This document shows, one piece after another, positions 17,861-26,865 of a DNA stretch of 64,000 nt (within the stretch, counting starts at the first letter, position 1; every line of letters starts with the position of its first letter). Source of the DNA: Spirochaetota bacterium (GTDB taxonomy: Bacteria > Spirochaetota > UBA4802 > JAGODF01). The stretch spans positions 1-64,000 of the forward strand of contig JARKUF010000041.1 of the NCBI GenBank assembly GCA_029974015.1, written 5' to 3'. Under the pieces are notes generated by a model that worked only from the letters and a program-made list of their open reading frames with translations, made no database searches and had not been told where the DNA came from. The position numbers were made by a program, and so were the translations under genes.

Positions 17861-18676
17861 ATGAGACCGCTTATATCCGTCGCGCCGCTTATGCTGGCAA
17901 CGGCACTCCTTTCCTGCCAGCAGGGTTTCATATATCATCCCGATAACCGCCTCATAGCGACGCCGAAGGCCATCAACCTCCCCTATGAGGAGGTCCGCTT
18001 CCCGGCCTCGGACGGCACGAAACTCCACGGATGGTGGGTCCCTTCCCGCCCATCCCGTGGGGCAATTATCCACTGCCATGGCAACGCGGGAAACATCTCC
18101 CACAGGCTCAGAATCCTTGAGATATTCAACAGCATGGAGCTCGATGTCCTCCTCTTCGACTACAGGGGATACGGCCTGAGCGAAGGCTCTCCCTCGGAAA
18201 AAGGCACCTACGCCGACGCGGAAGGGGCCTGGGAGTATCTCACAAAAGTGAAAGGCATTCCCGCTGAAAGGATAATCATCCACGGCCAATCCCTCGGAGG
18301 CGCCATCGCGGCGAAGTTAGCTTCAAAACAGCGTCCTGCCATGGCCGTGGTGGAATCCTCCTTCACCTCCACCCGGGACCTGGCAAGGAAATTCTGCTCT
18401 TTCACGCCGGCCATTTATATTATAATCTCATATACTTATGAAACAGAAAAGCACATAGCCGGTGCCCGCTGTCCCGTCCTGGTGGTCCACAGCCGTGACG
18501 ATGAACTGATTCCTTTCAGCCATGGAGAAAAAATCTTCCTCGCCGCAAAAGAGCCGAAGGCCTTTCTCGAAATTCAGGGCTCCCACAACGGAGGATTCAT
18601 CCAGAGCGGTTCCGTTTATGTGTCGGGCTTGAAATCGTTTATTGAGGCCCACCTGCCCAAAGGAGAGACGAAATGA
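17861..18676 (+). CDS. lipoprotein alpha/beta hydrolase
   Basis: A 271-residue hydrolase. It begins with a lipoprotein signal, ATALLSC, giving lipidation at about Cys18, then the fold: HCHGNAGN (oxyanion region), FDYRGYGLSEG, the nucleophile elbow GQSLGGA, and acid and base in HSRDDELIPF and GSHNGGFI. This is the family of BEM46/YfhR-like serine hydrolases, whose substrates are mostly unknown. The ATG at 17861 has GGGAGG about 10 nt upstream, which is preferred to the earlier in-frame starts that overlap the DUF4105 gene. It overlaps the next gene by 4 bp. Confidence 0.85.
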   Translation: MRPLISVAPLMLATALLSCQQGFIYHPDNRLIATPKAINLPYEEVRFPASDGTKLHGWWVPSRPSRGAIIHCHGNAGNISHRLRILEIFNSMELDVLLFDYRGYGLSEGSPSEKGTYADAEGAWEYLTKVKGIPAERIIIHGQSLGGAIAAKLASKQRPAMAVVESSFTSTRDLARKFCSFTPAIYIIISYTYETEKHIAGARCPVLVVHSRDDELIPFSHGEKIFLAAKEPKAFLEIQGSHNGGFIQSGSVYVSGLKSFIEAHLPKGETK

Positions 18677-19257
18677 TACGGCCGGTTTTCCTCTTACTCT
18701 GTATCGCCTTCCTCGGGGCCTCCGGCCCTGCTGGAGACGAAGCCCCTTATCCCCTGGAGTCCGCGCGTCTTCTGGCGGAGGGCCTCACGGAAAGTTGCGC
18801 TATCTGCGTGAAGGGCCTTAGGGAAGAGGCGTTCTCCATTATTGAGAAAACCTATCCTCCGGGGAAAATCATTGAAGCCACCGCCGGACGGCCTTTCGTT
18901 AGAGACCCGGGCGGCCAATCCGCCTTTCTGATCGCGGGGCATGAGAAGCGGGTTTTAATAAGGAAGGACCCGAAAAAGGGCGATATTTATTTACCCCTCT
19001 TCCTTTTCCGTTTCCATACCGCCGGGGACCATTTGGTCGGCGTGGAGAGGGCCAACTATACGGACCAAAAAACCGCGAAGAAATTCACATCAACGCCTCC
19101 CGGTGGGCTTTTCCAGGGCAAAGCGGTGATTATCGGCTTTCAGTATGGCGATGGGCCTTCCTTTACCTACAGCGTTGCGGATAATATCATCTACATCCAT
19201 TGCCGTTTGGAGTTCCTGGTCAGGGGCAGCGGGAAAAAACTGGAGCAAACGCCATAA
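18673..19257 (+). CDS. exported protein of unknown function
   Basis: A 194-residue protein with a signal peptide (MIRPVFLLLCIAFLGASGPA). The family is not recognised. The mature part has two Cys close together (ESCAICVKG, spaced C-x2-C), a KRVLIRKDPKKGDIYLP strand region and another single Cys near the end (YIHCRLEFLV). The ATG overlaps the hydrolase stop codon, so it is co-translated with it; it may be a periplasmic partner or accessory of the same envelope operon. Confidence 0.7.
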   Translation: MIRPVFLLLCIAFLGASGPAGDEAPYPLESARLLAEGLTESCAICVKGLREEAFSIIEKTYPPGKIIEATAGRPFVRDPGGQSAFLIAGHEKRVLIRKDPKKGDIYLPLFLFRFHTAGDHLVGVERANYTDQKTAKKFTSTPPGGLFQGKAVIIGFQYGDGPSFTYSVADNIIYIHCRLEFLVRGSGKKLEQTP

Positions 19258-19295
19258 GGGCCTCAAACCGCATTGGGGGAACTTCAAATTTTTTA

Positions 19296-19324
19296 TTGAC
19301 AACTGAAGTATAGAAAACTAAATT
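19296..19324 (+). promoter_or_regulatory. promoter of the PerR-led stress cluster
   Basis: Consensus TTGACA (19296-19301), 17-bp spacer and TAAATT (19319-19324), 30 bp before the regulator's ATG. Confidence 0.6.
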
Positions 19325-19338
19325 GCAGTTATTACAAT
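19322..19338 (+). promoter_or_regulatory. candidate Fur/PerR operator
   Basis: ATTGCAGTTATTACAAT is a 17-bp imperfect palindrome (six of eight positions pair around a central T) that overlaps the -10 box and the start of transcription. Its AT-rich ATTGyAnT half sites look like Per/Fur boxes, so autoregulation is likely. No protection or mutation data are implied. Confidence 0.5.
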
Positions 19339-19354
19339 TAAAGAAACACCATGC

Positions 19355-19831
19355 ATGGATTATTCTCATAACATGATACGGAAATTCAGGGAAAGGGGCT
19401 TGAAAATCACCCCCCAGAGGCTCGCCATCTTCAACCTCCTGGACGGCAATACCGGACATCCTACGGCGGAAGAGATATACAGCGGGCTGAAAAAGGACTT
19501 CCCCAACCTCTCCTTTACAACCGTGTACAACATACTCAAATCGATTAAAGAAGCGGGGGGAATCCAGGAACTTCTAATAGAACGGGAGCGAGCCCATTAC
19601 GATCCCGACGTCAGCCTCCATCACCATATCATCTGCACCCGATGCGGCAAGCTCAGGGACATATTCTACACGAATACATCTGAAATGCGGCTTCCCGATG
19701 ACATTCTTAAAGAGTTCTCCGTCACGGGGCACCAGATACACTTCTACGGCGTATGTCGTGCTTGCTCAGAAAACGAAGAAGAGGAGGAAGGCAAAACAGC
19801 CGTCCCCCGGGAAGGGGCCAATGCAAATTAA
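19355..19831 (+). CDS. Fur-family peroxide-type regulator (PerR-like)
   Basis: A 158-residue Fur superfamily repressor. The winged helix runs to about residue 85 (GLKITPQRLAIFNLL, HPTAEEIYSGL, FTTVYNILKSI). The metal domain has YDPDVSLHHHIICTRCGKLRDIF and GVCRACS, so a structural Zn(Cys)4 site is present, and the regulatory site has an Asp in LRD where Fur proteins usually have Glu, favouring PerR-type iron oxidation sensing. It leads the rubredoxin-superoxide reductase-ferritin-rubrerythrin cluster, consistent with this. The tail is acidic. It overlaps the next gene by 11 bp. Confidence 0.88.
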   Translation: MDYSHNMIRKFRERGLKITPQRLAIFNLLDGNTGHPTAEEIYSGLKKDFPNLSFTTVYNILKSIKEAGGIQELLIERERAHYDPDVSLHHHIICTRCGKLRDIFYTNTSEMRLPDDILKEFSVTGHQIHFYGVCRACSENEEEEEGKTAVPREGANAN

Positions 19832-20009
19832 AGTACCTGATATGTCCTGTAAGCATTGCGTTTCAAGGATCACCGCAGCCCTGGAAGCGCTGGAAGGCGT
19901 AGACGGAGTTTCGGTCGATCTGGAGAACAAAACTGTTGAAATTACGGGCGCGATACCCATCGAATCCGTAAAAAAAGCCGTTAAAGGAGCGGGTTACACG
20001 GTGGAATAA
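19821..20009 (+). CDS. HMA-domain metallochaperone-like protein
   Basis: A 62-residue single HMA domain: [20 protein letters not shown] with the CxxC metal site, a [15 protein letters not shown] strand and an AVKGAGY end. It resembles CopZ/MerP-type soluble carriers that bind Cu(I) or a similar soft metal through two Cys. The ATG lies inside the 3' end of the PerR-like gene in another frame, so the two are coupled. No copper ATPase is next to it. Confidence 0.88.
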   Translation: MQIKVPDMSCKHCVSRITAALEALEGVDGVSVDLENKTVEITGAIPIESVKKAVKGAGYTVE

Positions 20010-20086
20010 CGTCTCGCCGCCCCCGGAATATCCAAGCCTTTCCATGTCCTTGTAGCAGTAACAACTTGATTTTCTGGAGGAAACAA

Positions 20087-20251
20087 ATGAAGAAATATCA
20101 GTGCACCGTATGCGGGTATGTGTATGATCCGGCCGTTGGCGACCCCGATGGCGGCATCAAGCCGGGCACTTCCTTCGATGAGCTTCCCGACGACTGGGTC
20201 TGCCCGGTCTGCGGTGTCGACAAGGGCTCTTTCGAACCTGTCGAGGAATAA
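20087..20251 (+). CDS. rubredoxin
   Basis: A 54-residue rubredoxin with the Fe(Cys)4 ligands Cys6, Cys9, Cys39 and Cys42 ([10 protein letters not shown] and CPVCGVDKG) and the usual WVCPVC context. It donates electrons to superoxide reductase and rubrerythrin, both encoded just downstream. The ATG at 20087 follows GGAGGAAACAA. The 176-bp gap to the next gene holds nothing recognisable. Confidence 0.97.
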   Translation: MKKYQCTVCGYVYDPAVGDPDGGIKPGTSFDELPDDWVCPVCGVDKGSFEPVEE

Positions 20252-20427
20252 GGAGTGCGCCGCGGGCATCACCCTGGAGTTTTCCTTCGGCACCGATTGC
20301 TCCCTGCATTTCCGTACCACGGGGGGATATTTTCGGGTTCTTTCCTGCCGTCAAAGGGGTGTTCGCCTTATACCCGGAAAGAGTATGGCGTCGCAACATT
20401 TTGGCAAAACACTTACTGGAGGACACC

Positions 20428-20805
20428 ATGACGAAAAAGCTTGAAATCTACAAATGCGAGAAGTGCGGCAATATCGTTGAAGTTCTACATACCGGCGCCG
20501 GGGAACTCGTGTGCTGTGGAGCGCCGATGAAACTCCTCACGGAAAGCACCGCGGACCAGGCGACCGAAAAGCATGTACCGGTGATCGAGAAAACCGCCGA
20601 CGGCATCACCGTCAAAGTGGGGAGCGTTGACCATCCCATGGAAGAGAAGCATTACATCGAATGGATACAGGTCATTGTGGACGGTATTTCATACCGCCAG
20701 TTCTTAAATCCCGGAGAGAAACCGCAGGCAAGCTTCAAGGTGAGCGGCGCAAATATCACCGCCAGGGAATACTGCAATATCCACAGCCTCTGGAAAACCA
20801 ACTGA
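20428..20805 (+). CDS. dfx: desulfoferrodoxin (2Fe superoxide reductase)
   Basis: A 125-residue class I superoxide reductase, which reduces superoxide to peroxide without making oxygen. The N-terminal desulforedoxin centre has Cys10, Cys13, Cys29 and Cys30 (YKCEKCG, VCCGAPM). The catalytic centre has His49 (EKHVPVIE), His69, His75, Cys116 and His119 (EYCNIHSLW), which match the expected spacing. Its ATG at 20428 has GGAGG 5 nt upstream. It is the hallmark of anaerobe oxygen defence. Confidence 0.97.
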   Translation: MTKKLEIYKCEKCGNIVEVLHTGAGELVCCGAPMKLLTESTADQATEKHVPVIEKTADGITVKVGSVDHPMEEKHYIEWIQVIVDGISYRQFLNPGEKPQASFKVSGANITAREYCNIHSLWKTN

Positions 20806-20820
20806 AAGGAGGCATTTAAA

Positions 20821-21333
20821 ATGATAAGCAATACAATGTTACAAGCACTGAACGAACAGATAAATGAGGAACTTTTTTCGGCCTATCTTTACATGGCCAT
20901 GTCCGCGTATTTTCAGGACAAAAACCTCTCAGGTTTCGCAAACTGGATGGAGGTCCAGGCCCTGGAGGAGTTCACCCACGCCAAGAAGTTCTACGACTAT
21001 ATCGTCGAGCGGGGCGGCCGCGTTGCCCTCGATGCGATAAAAAAACCCCAGGGAGAGTGGAAGTCCCCCGAGGACGCAATAGCCGCCGCCTACGGGCACG
21101 AGCAGCATATCTCCGGGTGCATCAATCGTTTGATGGACCTCGCCCTTTCGGAAAAAGACCACGCGAGCGTCGCCATGCTCCAGTGGTTCGTCACGGAGCA
21201 GGTGGAGGAGGAAGCCAGCGCCGACGCCATCCTGAGCAAGCTTAAGATGGTAAGCGGCGGCAACGGCCTTTTCTACATTGACCGTGAACTGGGTAAACGC
21301 GTTTTTTCGGCGCCTGCGGCGAAGGAAGACTGA
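20821..21333 (+). CDS. ftn: ferritin
   Basis: A 170-residue non-haem ferritin of the bacterial FtnA type, an iron-storage cage subunit. Ferroxidase ligands are visible in LNEQINEELFSAYLY (Glu17), ALEEFTHAKKF (Glu50, His53), YGHEQHISGC and WFVTEQVEEEA. It stores iron released under oxidative stress. AAAGGAGG is 7 nt upstream of the ATG. It lies between the superoxide reductase and rubrerythrin genes. Confidence 0.96.
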   Translation: MISNTMLQALNEQINEELFSAYLYMAMSAYFQDKNLSGFANWMEVQALEEFTHAKKFYDYIVERGGRVALDAIKKPQGEWKSPEDAIAAAYGHEQHISGCINRLMDLALSEKDHASVAMLQWFVTEQVEEEASADAILSKLKMVSGGNGLFYIDRELGKRVFSAPAAKED

Positions 21334-21423
21334 CTCTTCAAGGGGCGCACAAGCATGTCACAATGTGAGGAGGCATACCTCCTCACATCCACAAGAGCGA
21401 ACAACACTTATCAGGAGAAGCTG

Positions 21424-21999
21424 ATGAAGAGCGTAAAAGGGACCATGACGGAAAAAAACCTCCTTGCGGCGTTCGCCGGGGAGTCGCAGGCGAGAAACAG
21501 ATACACCTACTTCGCTTCTAAGGCGAAAAAAGAGGGATACGAACAGATAGCGGCCGTTTTTCTCGAAACTGCGGAAAACGAAAAAGAGCATGCGAAGCGT
21601 TTTTTCTCCTTCCTCGAGGGGGGCATGGTGGAAATCACCGCCACCTATCCGGCGGGGACAATAGGCGCCACTGCGGAAAACCTTAAGTCCGCGGCGTTAG
21701 GAGAAAACGAGGAACACACAAAACTGTATCCCGAAGCGGCGGACATCGCGGAACGCGAGGGTTTTAAGGAAATCGCGGCGCTCTTTCGCCTCATAGCGAA
21801 GGTGGAAGTACATCACGAACAGCGTTACCTGATGCTGTTGCAAAACCTGAAGGACGGCAAAGTCTTTAAAAGGGACGAGCCGGTCAAGTGGATTTGCAGA
21901 AACTGCGGTTACGTCCATGAAGGCAAGGAAGCGCTTGACAAGTGCCCCACATGCCTTCATGATAGAGCGTATTTCGAAATTCTCTGCGACCACTTTTAG
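21424..21999 (+). CDS. rbr: rubrerythrin
   Basis: A 191-residue rubrerythrin, an NADH-dependent peroxide reductase using rubredoxin. The diiron four-helix domain has EKNLLAAFAGESQARNRYTY and ENEKEHAKRFF, with the later LIAKVEVHHEQRY ligand helix; the C-terminal rubredoxin domain has CRNCGYVHEG and CPTC. Its start is the ATG at 21424 with AGGAG upstream; an earlier in-frame start is not supported. It is the last gene in the cluster. Confidence 0.95.
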   Translation: MKSVKGTMTEKNLLAAFAGESQARNRYTYFASKAKKEGYEQIAAVFLETAENEKEHAKRFFSFLEGGMVEITATYPAGTIGATAENLKSAALGENEEHTKLYPEAADIAEREGFKEIAALFRLIAKVEVHHEQRYLMLLQNLKDGKVFKRDEPVKWICRNCGYVHEGKEALDKCPTCLHDRAYFEILCDHF

Positions 22000-22191
22000 G
22001 GCCTGCCGCGGCGCCACGGCACGAACAACGGTTTGCCGGTACAACCCTCCCCCATGGCCGTAATCGCGGCGCTGCGGCCTTCCACGAGGGCATCCTGACC
22101 TCGACTATGCCGTAAGAGGACCGGGTATTTTTTTGAAAAAGCCTCAAAGGCATGCTATTTTTATAATTTGAGTGTCTGAGCAGAAAATACT

Positions 22192-22256
22192 AAGGTCAGT
22201 CGCAAAAACCGGGTTTTCCCGCCCGCATTCGGCGGGCGGGAAAACCCGGTTTTCAG
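22192..22256 (+). repeat. dispersed palindromic repeat, copy 5 (best stem)
   Basis: A perfect 22-bp stem (22205-22226 with 22232-22253) and a 5-nt ATTCG loop, preceded by the flank AAGGTCAGTCGCAA that is also seen before copy 10. It is in the 322-bp gap 22000-22321, which has no other gene or RNA that I can support. Confidence 0.8.
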
Positions 22257-22321
22257 AGAAAGCCCAGTGGATATCTTCCCATTGCGCCGCGGGTAACGGA
22301 TTTCAGGAGAAACCTGGTTTA

Positions 22322-25276
22322 ATGAAGGGAATAAAAACCGCAATTGAAAATTTGGAAGTCCTCCTGGATTACCCCTTCTACTGCAAAAATTCCGAGGGAA
22401 CTTTAATCCATGTCAGCGCATCCTTTGCCTCCCTTGCGGGGCATACGAAGGACGATTGCCCCGGCAAAACCGTCTCCATGCTTCTCGGAAGCGATTTTGG
22501 GGGCCTCGATAAGGCAACGGACAGGGATGTCCTGAAAACCGGCCTCGCCGTCGAGTTTGAAGCTATAATCACCAAGGACAAAATGCGCAGGTTTTTCCTT
22601 TGCAAAAAGACCCTCATCGAAGATGAGTCGGGAAAACGGATTATCGCCTGCATCATGCGTGACACCACCGAGCAGCGGATATTTGAAGAGTCTTTACAAA
22701 AATACCGGTTTGTCATGGAGCAAATCCCTGCGTCAGTCGTTCTTACGGACAGCGAGGGGGCCATCCAGTATGTCAATCCGGCTTTCACTAAGATTTCCGG
22801 ATACACCCTCGAAGAGGTAGTCGGCAAAAATCCCCGGATTTTAAAATCCGGCGCCCAGGGCCAAAACTTATACGCCGATCTCTGGAAGACGATCAAGTCC
22901 GGGACACCCTGGAAAGGCGAGTTTCACAATAAAAACAAGGCGGGGGACCTTTTCTGGGAAATTGCCTCCATATCGCCCATCTTTAATTCCTCCGGGGACA
23001 TAATCAACTTCGTGGCAGTAAAGGAGGACATCTCCCATTTAAAAAAGATAGAGGAGAACCTCAGAAAAGCGGAAGAGAAGAACCGGGAAATCCTTGAGGC
23101 TATACCCGATATCATGTTCAAGCTCGGCAGAAGCGGGAACCTCCTTGACAGGGCCCTTGCCGACAAGATAGAGGAGGTGTTCCCGGAAGAGGTCCGCCGC
23201 CTTGCGGTACCCCGCATCGACAGGGCCCTCAATGCCGGCGGGATCGAAGTCCTCGAATATCCTATCATCCGGGACGGGAAGGAAACGGTGTACGAGGCGC
23301 GCTTCATCATCAGCAGCGACGACGAGGCCCTCGTCATCGTGCGCAACATAACACAGCGCGTCATGGCGGAGAGGGAGATTAAGGAGGCCCGGGAAGCAGC
23401 GGAGGCGGCGAGCCGGTCCAAAAGCGATTTCCTCGCCAATATGAGCCACGAGATACGGACCCCCCTGAACAGCATCACGGGATTTATCGAGCTTTTGAAA
23501 AGCACACCCCTAACCCAAAACCAGGAGGAGTATCTCGATATCGTCGCACGAAGCGCGGAAAGCCTCCTGGGCATCATTAACGACATCCTCGATTTTTCGA
23601 AGATCGAAAGCGGTAAAATTGAGATTGAGAGCATCCCCTTCGACCCGATCAAGGAATTTGAACCCATTTTGGAAATTTTCATTGAGCTGGCATTGAAGAA
23701 AAAAATCACACTGTATCCCTTCCTTTCCCCCTCACTGCCCGCGGAACTCACGGGAGACCCTTTGAGGATTAAACAGGTCCTGGTAAACCTTCTCAGCAAC
23801 GCTATCAAATTCACCCCCGAAAACGGGAAGATCCATGTCGAGATACGTGACGTCGGCGGCGATGAATCGGCGGCGACTGTGCACTTCTCCGTAAAGGACA
23901 CCGGGATTGGAATACCCGACCGGAAAAAGAAACTGATCTTCGACGCATTCTCCCAGGCCGACAGCTCTGTGACGCGACGCTACGGGGGCACCGGCCTGGG
24001 GCTTAGCATCAGCAGCAGGCTCGTATCGCTGATGGGGGGGGACCTTGAACTTGAAAGCCATCCGGGGCGCGGCAGTACTTTTTATTTCACCCTGGGCTTT
24101 CGCCGGGGGCCTTCCCGAGACACCCGGATGCTTCCGGAAAAATCCGAAGCCCTAATCTACTGCCCCCCCGGCGCCGACCATTCTCTCGCCGGGCTTTTGG
24201 AGCGCTACCTGGTCCCTCTGGGAATTACGGTGAAGCGGATATCAACGCCAGAAGAGGCAAAGGAGGGGCCCGGCCGGATCATTTTTGTCATCGATCCCGG
24301 GAAAGAACGGGACAACTTCTCAGAGGCCTTCCGGGAACCGGGGCGGGCCGTGGCGCTTGTGGCCGGCGAGATCATGCCCGCCCTGGAGACGGCGCAAAAA
24401 TTCGCCGTCCCGATATTGTACTCGCCCCTTACGCCATCCAGGGTTTTCGACTGCGTGATGGGCCTCGTCGGCCTTCCCCCGGACAAAAAAATCCGCGCGC
24501 CGGCGAAGCAGGCCGGGGAAGGGGAAAAATTCAAAGGAAAGGCCCTCGTCGTCGAGGACAATCCCGTCAATCAGAAGCTCATCACGCTCCTCCTTGAGGA
24601 ACTGGGACTGGAGACGGACCTGGCGGGAAACGGCCTTGACGCCTACTACATGTCGGGCGAGCGAAAGTATGATATCATTTTTATGGACGTGAATATGCCC
24701 GTAACCGACGGCGTCGAAGCGACCCAGATGATCGTGGCCCGTGAGAAGGAAACAGGCTTTTCCCATGTTCCCATCGTGGCGCTCACCGCCATGGCCATGA
24801 AAGGAGACCGCGAGAGGTTCCTCTCCGCGGGGATGGACGGCTATCTTTCAAAGCCTATAGACACCCGGAAGCTGAGGGACATCCTCCGGGAATATCTTCC
24901 CTCCGGCCAGTCGGAGGCGACCACGGCCGAGAAGCACGGCCCTGCCGCGGCCGGGGATTTCCCCGACATGGAAAAAACATCCCGGGAATTAGGCATTCCG
25001 ATCTCCGCCTACAAAAAAATCGCGGTTGATTTTTTGGCCGACAGGGACAATTACATCAATGGCCTTTCATCATCGCTCGATCCGGTTAATCTGCAGGAAC
25101 TGTACCAGGCGGCACATCGCCTCAAGGGGGCCGCGGCCAATCTGAGAATGAAGACACTCTCCGACCTGGCTGAAAAGATCGAAACAGCCGCCAGAGACGG
25201 TGAGGCGGAAAATTACGATTACCTGGTTTCCAGGATACGGTCCGAATTTGACGCCCTCAGGGAAAAACTCTCCTGA
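22322..25276 (+). CDS. hybrid sensor histidine kinase (PAS-HisKA-HATPase-REC-Hpt)
   Basis: A 984-residue soluble hybrid kinase. PAS-like domains lie at about 10-120, 125-245 and 255-345. Dimerisation/phosphoacceptor is His376 ([14 protein letters not shown]), and the ATPase domain at about 480-610 shows [20 protein letters not shown] and [11 protein letters not shown] receiver-like region at about 615-720 lacks a clear Asp and is probably degenerate. A real receiver has Asp789 (IIFMDVNMP), and a C-terminal Hpt domain has His932 (AHRLKGAA). No membrane segment precedes the PAS region, so it senses a cytoplasmic signal. The ATG at 22322 has AGGAG 12 nt upstream. It is followed by a cognate-looking HD-GYP regulator. 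Confidence 0.9.
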   Translation: MKGIKTAIENLEVLLDYPFYCKNSEGTLIHVSASFASLAGHTKDDCPGKTVSMLLGSDFGGLDKATDRDVLKTGLAVEFEAIITKDKMRRFFLCKKTLIEDESGKRIIACIMRDTTEQRIFEESLQKYRFVMEQIPASVVLTDSEGAIQYVNPAFTKISGYTLEEVVGKNPRILKSGAQGQNLYADLWKTIKSGTPWKGEFHNKNKAGDLFWEIASISPIFNSSGDIINFVAVKEDISHLKKIEENLRKAEEKNREILEAIPDIMFKLGRSGNLLDRALADKIEEVFPEEVRRLAVPRIDRALNAGGIEVLEYPIIRDGKETVYEARFIISSDDEALVIVRNITQRVMAEREIKEAREAAEAASRSKSDFLANMSHEIRTPLNSITGFIELLKSTPLTQNQEEYLDIVARSAESLLGIINDILDFSKIESGKIEIESIPFDPIKEFEPILEIFIELALKKKITLYPFLSPSLPAELTGDPLRIKQVLVNLLSNAIKFTPENGKIHVEIRDVGGDESAATVHFSVKDTGIGIPDRKKKLIFDAFSQADSSVTRRYGGTGLGLSISSRLVSLMGGDLELESHPGRGSTFYFTLGFRRGPSRDTRMLPEKSEALIYCPPGADHSLAGLLERYLVPLGITVKRISTPEEAKEGPGRIIFVIDPGKERDNFSEAFREPGRAVALVAGEIMPALETAQKFAVPILYSPLTPSRVFDCVMGLVGLPPDKKIRAPAKQAGEGEKFKGKALVVEDNPVNQKLITLLLEELGLETDLAGNGLDAYYMSGERKYDIIFMDVNMPVTDGVEATQMIVAREKETGFSHVPIVALTAMAMKGDRERFLSAGMDGYLSKPIDTRKLRDILREYLPSGQSEATTAEKHGPAAAGDFPDMEKTSRELGIPISAYKKIAVDFLADRDNYINGLSSSLDPVNLQELYQAAHRLKGAAANLRMKTLSDLAEKIETAARDGEAENYDYLVSRIRSEFDALREKLS

Positions 25277-25350
25277 GCAGGGAAATAATACAGTCCTTGA
25301 ATACGGCACCCGCATGTGAAGACCGAAAACCCAACAAAGAGGAAGGTTCG

Positions 25351-26388
25351 ATGACATTACACGCTCTTTCTATCGACGATGAACGGCATAATCTCCTACT
25401 TATAGAAGCCATGGCCGAGGAAATCGGCCTTGCCGTCACATCGGCGGGGATTCCCGGAGAAGCGGTTGCGGCGTTCAACAGCGGTGATTTCGACCTCGTC
25501 TTCGTCGATTACATGATGCCAGTCATGAACGGCATCCAGGTGATCGAGGAAATCAGGAAAACCCGCCAGGACGTTCCCATCATTATGATCACCGCCGTAA
25601 GCGACGACAACGATCTGAAGCTTAGAGCCATAAAGGCCGGAGCGACGGAATTCCTCAACAAGCCCCTGAATATTGCCGAGTTTAAGGCCCGGGTCACCAA
25701 TCTCATGGATCTTCGCAGCGCCCAGCTCCTCCTCCGGGACCGCGCCAGGCTCCTGAAAAGCGAGGTCCTCCTGGCCACGGAAAAAATCCGCGCCCGAGAG
25801 CATGAAACGCTGACAGTGCTGGGCAGGGCAGCCGAGTTCAAAGACGAGGAAACGGGGGCCCATGTGAGCCGCGTGGCGCATTACTCCCGTCTCCTGGCCC
25901 GCGGCGTCGGGGAGAGCGCGGAATCCCAGGAAATAATCTTCAACGCGGCCCCACTCCACGACATCGGAAAGATCGGAATCGCTGACGCCATTCTAATGAA
26001 ATCCTCTTCCCTTACCGAGGGCGAGGAAACTGACATGCGCCGCCATCCCGAAATAGGATATATGATGCTGAAGGACGCCGAAAGCCCGTACCTGAAGGCC
26101 GGGGCCCTCATCTCTCTGTCGCACCACGAAAAATTCGACGGAACGGGATATCCACATGGACTCAAGGGGGAAGAGATACATCTCTACGGACGAATAGTGG
26201 CCCTGGCCGACGTTTTTGACGCCCTCTGTTCCAAGAGGCCCTACAAGGAGCCCTGGCCGCTTGAGAAGATTTTACGCTACATGGAAAGCCAGCGGGAAAA
26301 ACAGTTCGATCCCGTGCTCCTGGACCACTTCATGCGCCATAAGGAAGAGTTCATGGATATATTCAATTCCATCCAGGACTCCTGGTGA
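25351..26388 (+). CDS. response regulator with HD-GYP phosphodiesterase domain
   Basis: A 345-residue response regulator. The receiver has Asp53 (LVFVDYMMP) and Lys in LNKPLN. A short helical linker leads to an HD-GYP domain with HDIGKIGI, HHEKFDGTGYP and GRIVALADVFDAL, all conserved in enzymes that hydrolyse cyclic-di-GMP. It lies 74 bp after the hybrid kinase, is preceded by GAGGAAGG, and is the likely output of that phosphorelay. Confidence 0.95.
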   Translation: MTLHALSIDDERHNLLLIEAMAEEIGLAVTSAGIPGEAVAAFNSGDFDLVFVDYMMPVMNGIQVIEEIRKTRQDVPIIMITAVSDDNDLKLRAIKAGATEFLNKPLNIAEFKARVTNLMDLRSAQLLLRDRARLLKSEVLLATEKIRAREHETLTVLGRAAEFKDEETGAHVSRVAHYSRLLARGVGESAESQEIIFNAAPLHDIGKIGIADAILMKSSSLTEGEETDMRRHPEIGYMMLKDAESPYLKAGALISLSHHEKFDGTGYPHGLKGEEIHLYGRIVALADVFDALCSKRPYKEPWPLEKILRYMESQREKQFDPVLLDHFMRHKEEFMDIFNSIQDSW

Positions 26389-26398
26389 ACGGCGTAAC

Positions 26399-26671
26399 CT
26401 ATCTGGCCGTGCCCTGGTTGATAACGGAATATATCACAATGAAAAGGAACGCCCCGACGATGAGCATTCCCCACATTGTAACTATGACGAGGGAAAGCAC
26501 GTGGTTTTTATTTACCCATCGAAAAACGGCCGTCTCCCTGTATTTGAGAATAAGATTGAATACTTTTGAGGATATGTTCTCACGTTTTTTCAACTGAGGT
26601 TTCGCCTGCGGCACTTTCTGCTTCTCTCCTGAATCGGCCGCAATGGAGGAGTGCTCCTGCCTGTCCTGCAT
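26399..26671 (-). CDS. small single-span membrane protein
   Basis: A 90-residue protein of no recognised family. The first 55 residues are polar and basic (PQAKPQLKKRENISSK), followed by one membrane helix near the C-terminus (HVLSLVIVTMWGMLIVGAFL) and a short end. The ATG at 26669-26671 has AGGGGA about 9 nt upstream. It is divergent from nikR with a 194-bp intergenic region and converges with the HD-GYP gene (10 bp between stops). A regulatory link with NikR is only suggested by position. Confidence 0.55.
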   Translation of the reverse strand: MQDRQEHSSIAADSGEKQKVPQAKPQLKKRENISSKVFNLILKYRETAVFRWVNKNHVLSLVIVTMWGMLIVGAFLFIVIYSVINQGTAR

Positions 26672-26865
26672 GCAATAATTCCCCTGAAAATTTTTGATGA
26701 TTATATTACAATATGACAATTCCGATGTCAACACATCTGGAATATTTTTTTTCCTCAATCGACGCATTGGGACATCCCATTTCGTCAACAAATGCTTGAC
26801 ACAGCCCCTTGACCGTCCAAAATAAACGGTTCGTATAGAATTTCCCCTCATTCGGAGAATATCAG

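Noticed and set aside
20252-20427. Possible small gene between rubredoxin and superoxide reductase
   Set aside because: Open frames here are short, without a ribosome site, and overlap the known genes in other frames.
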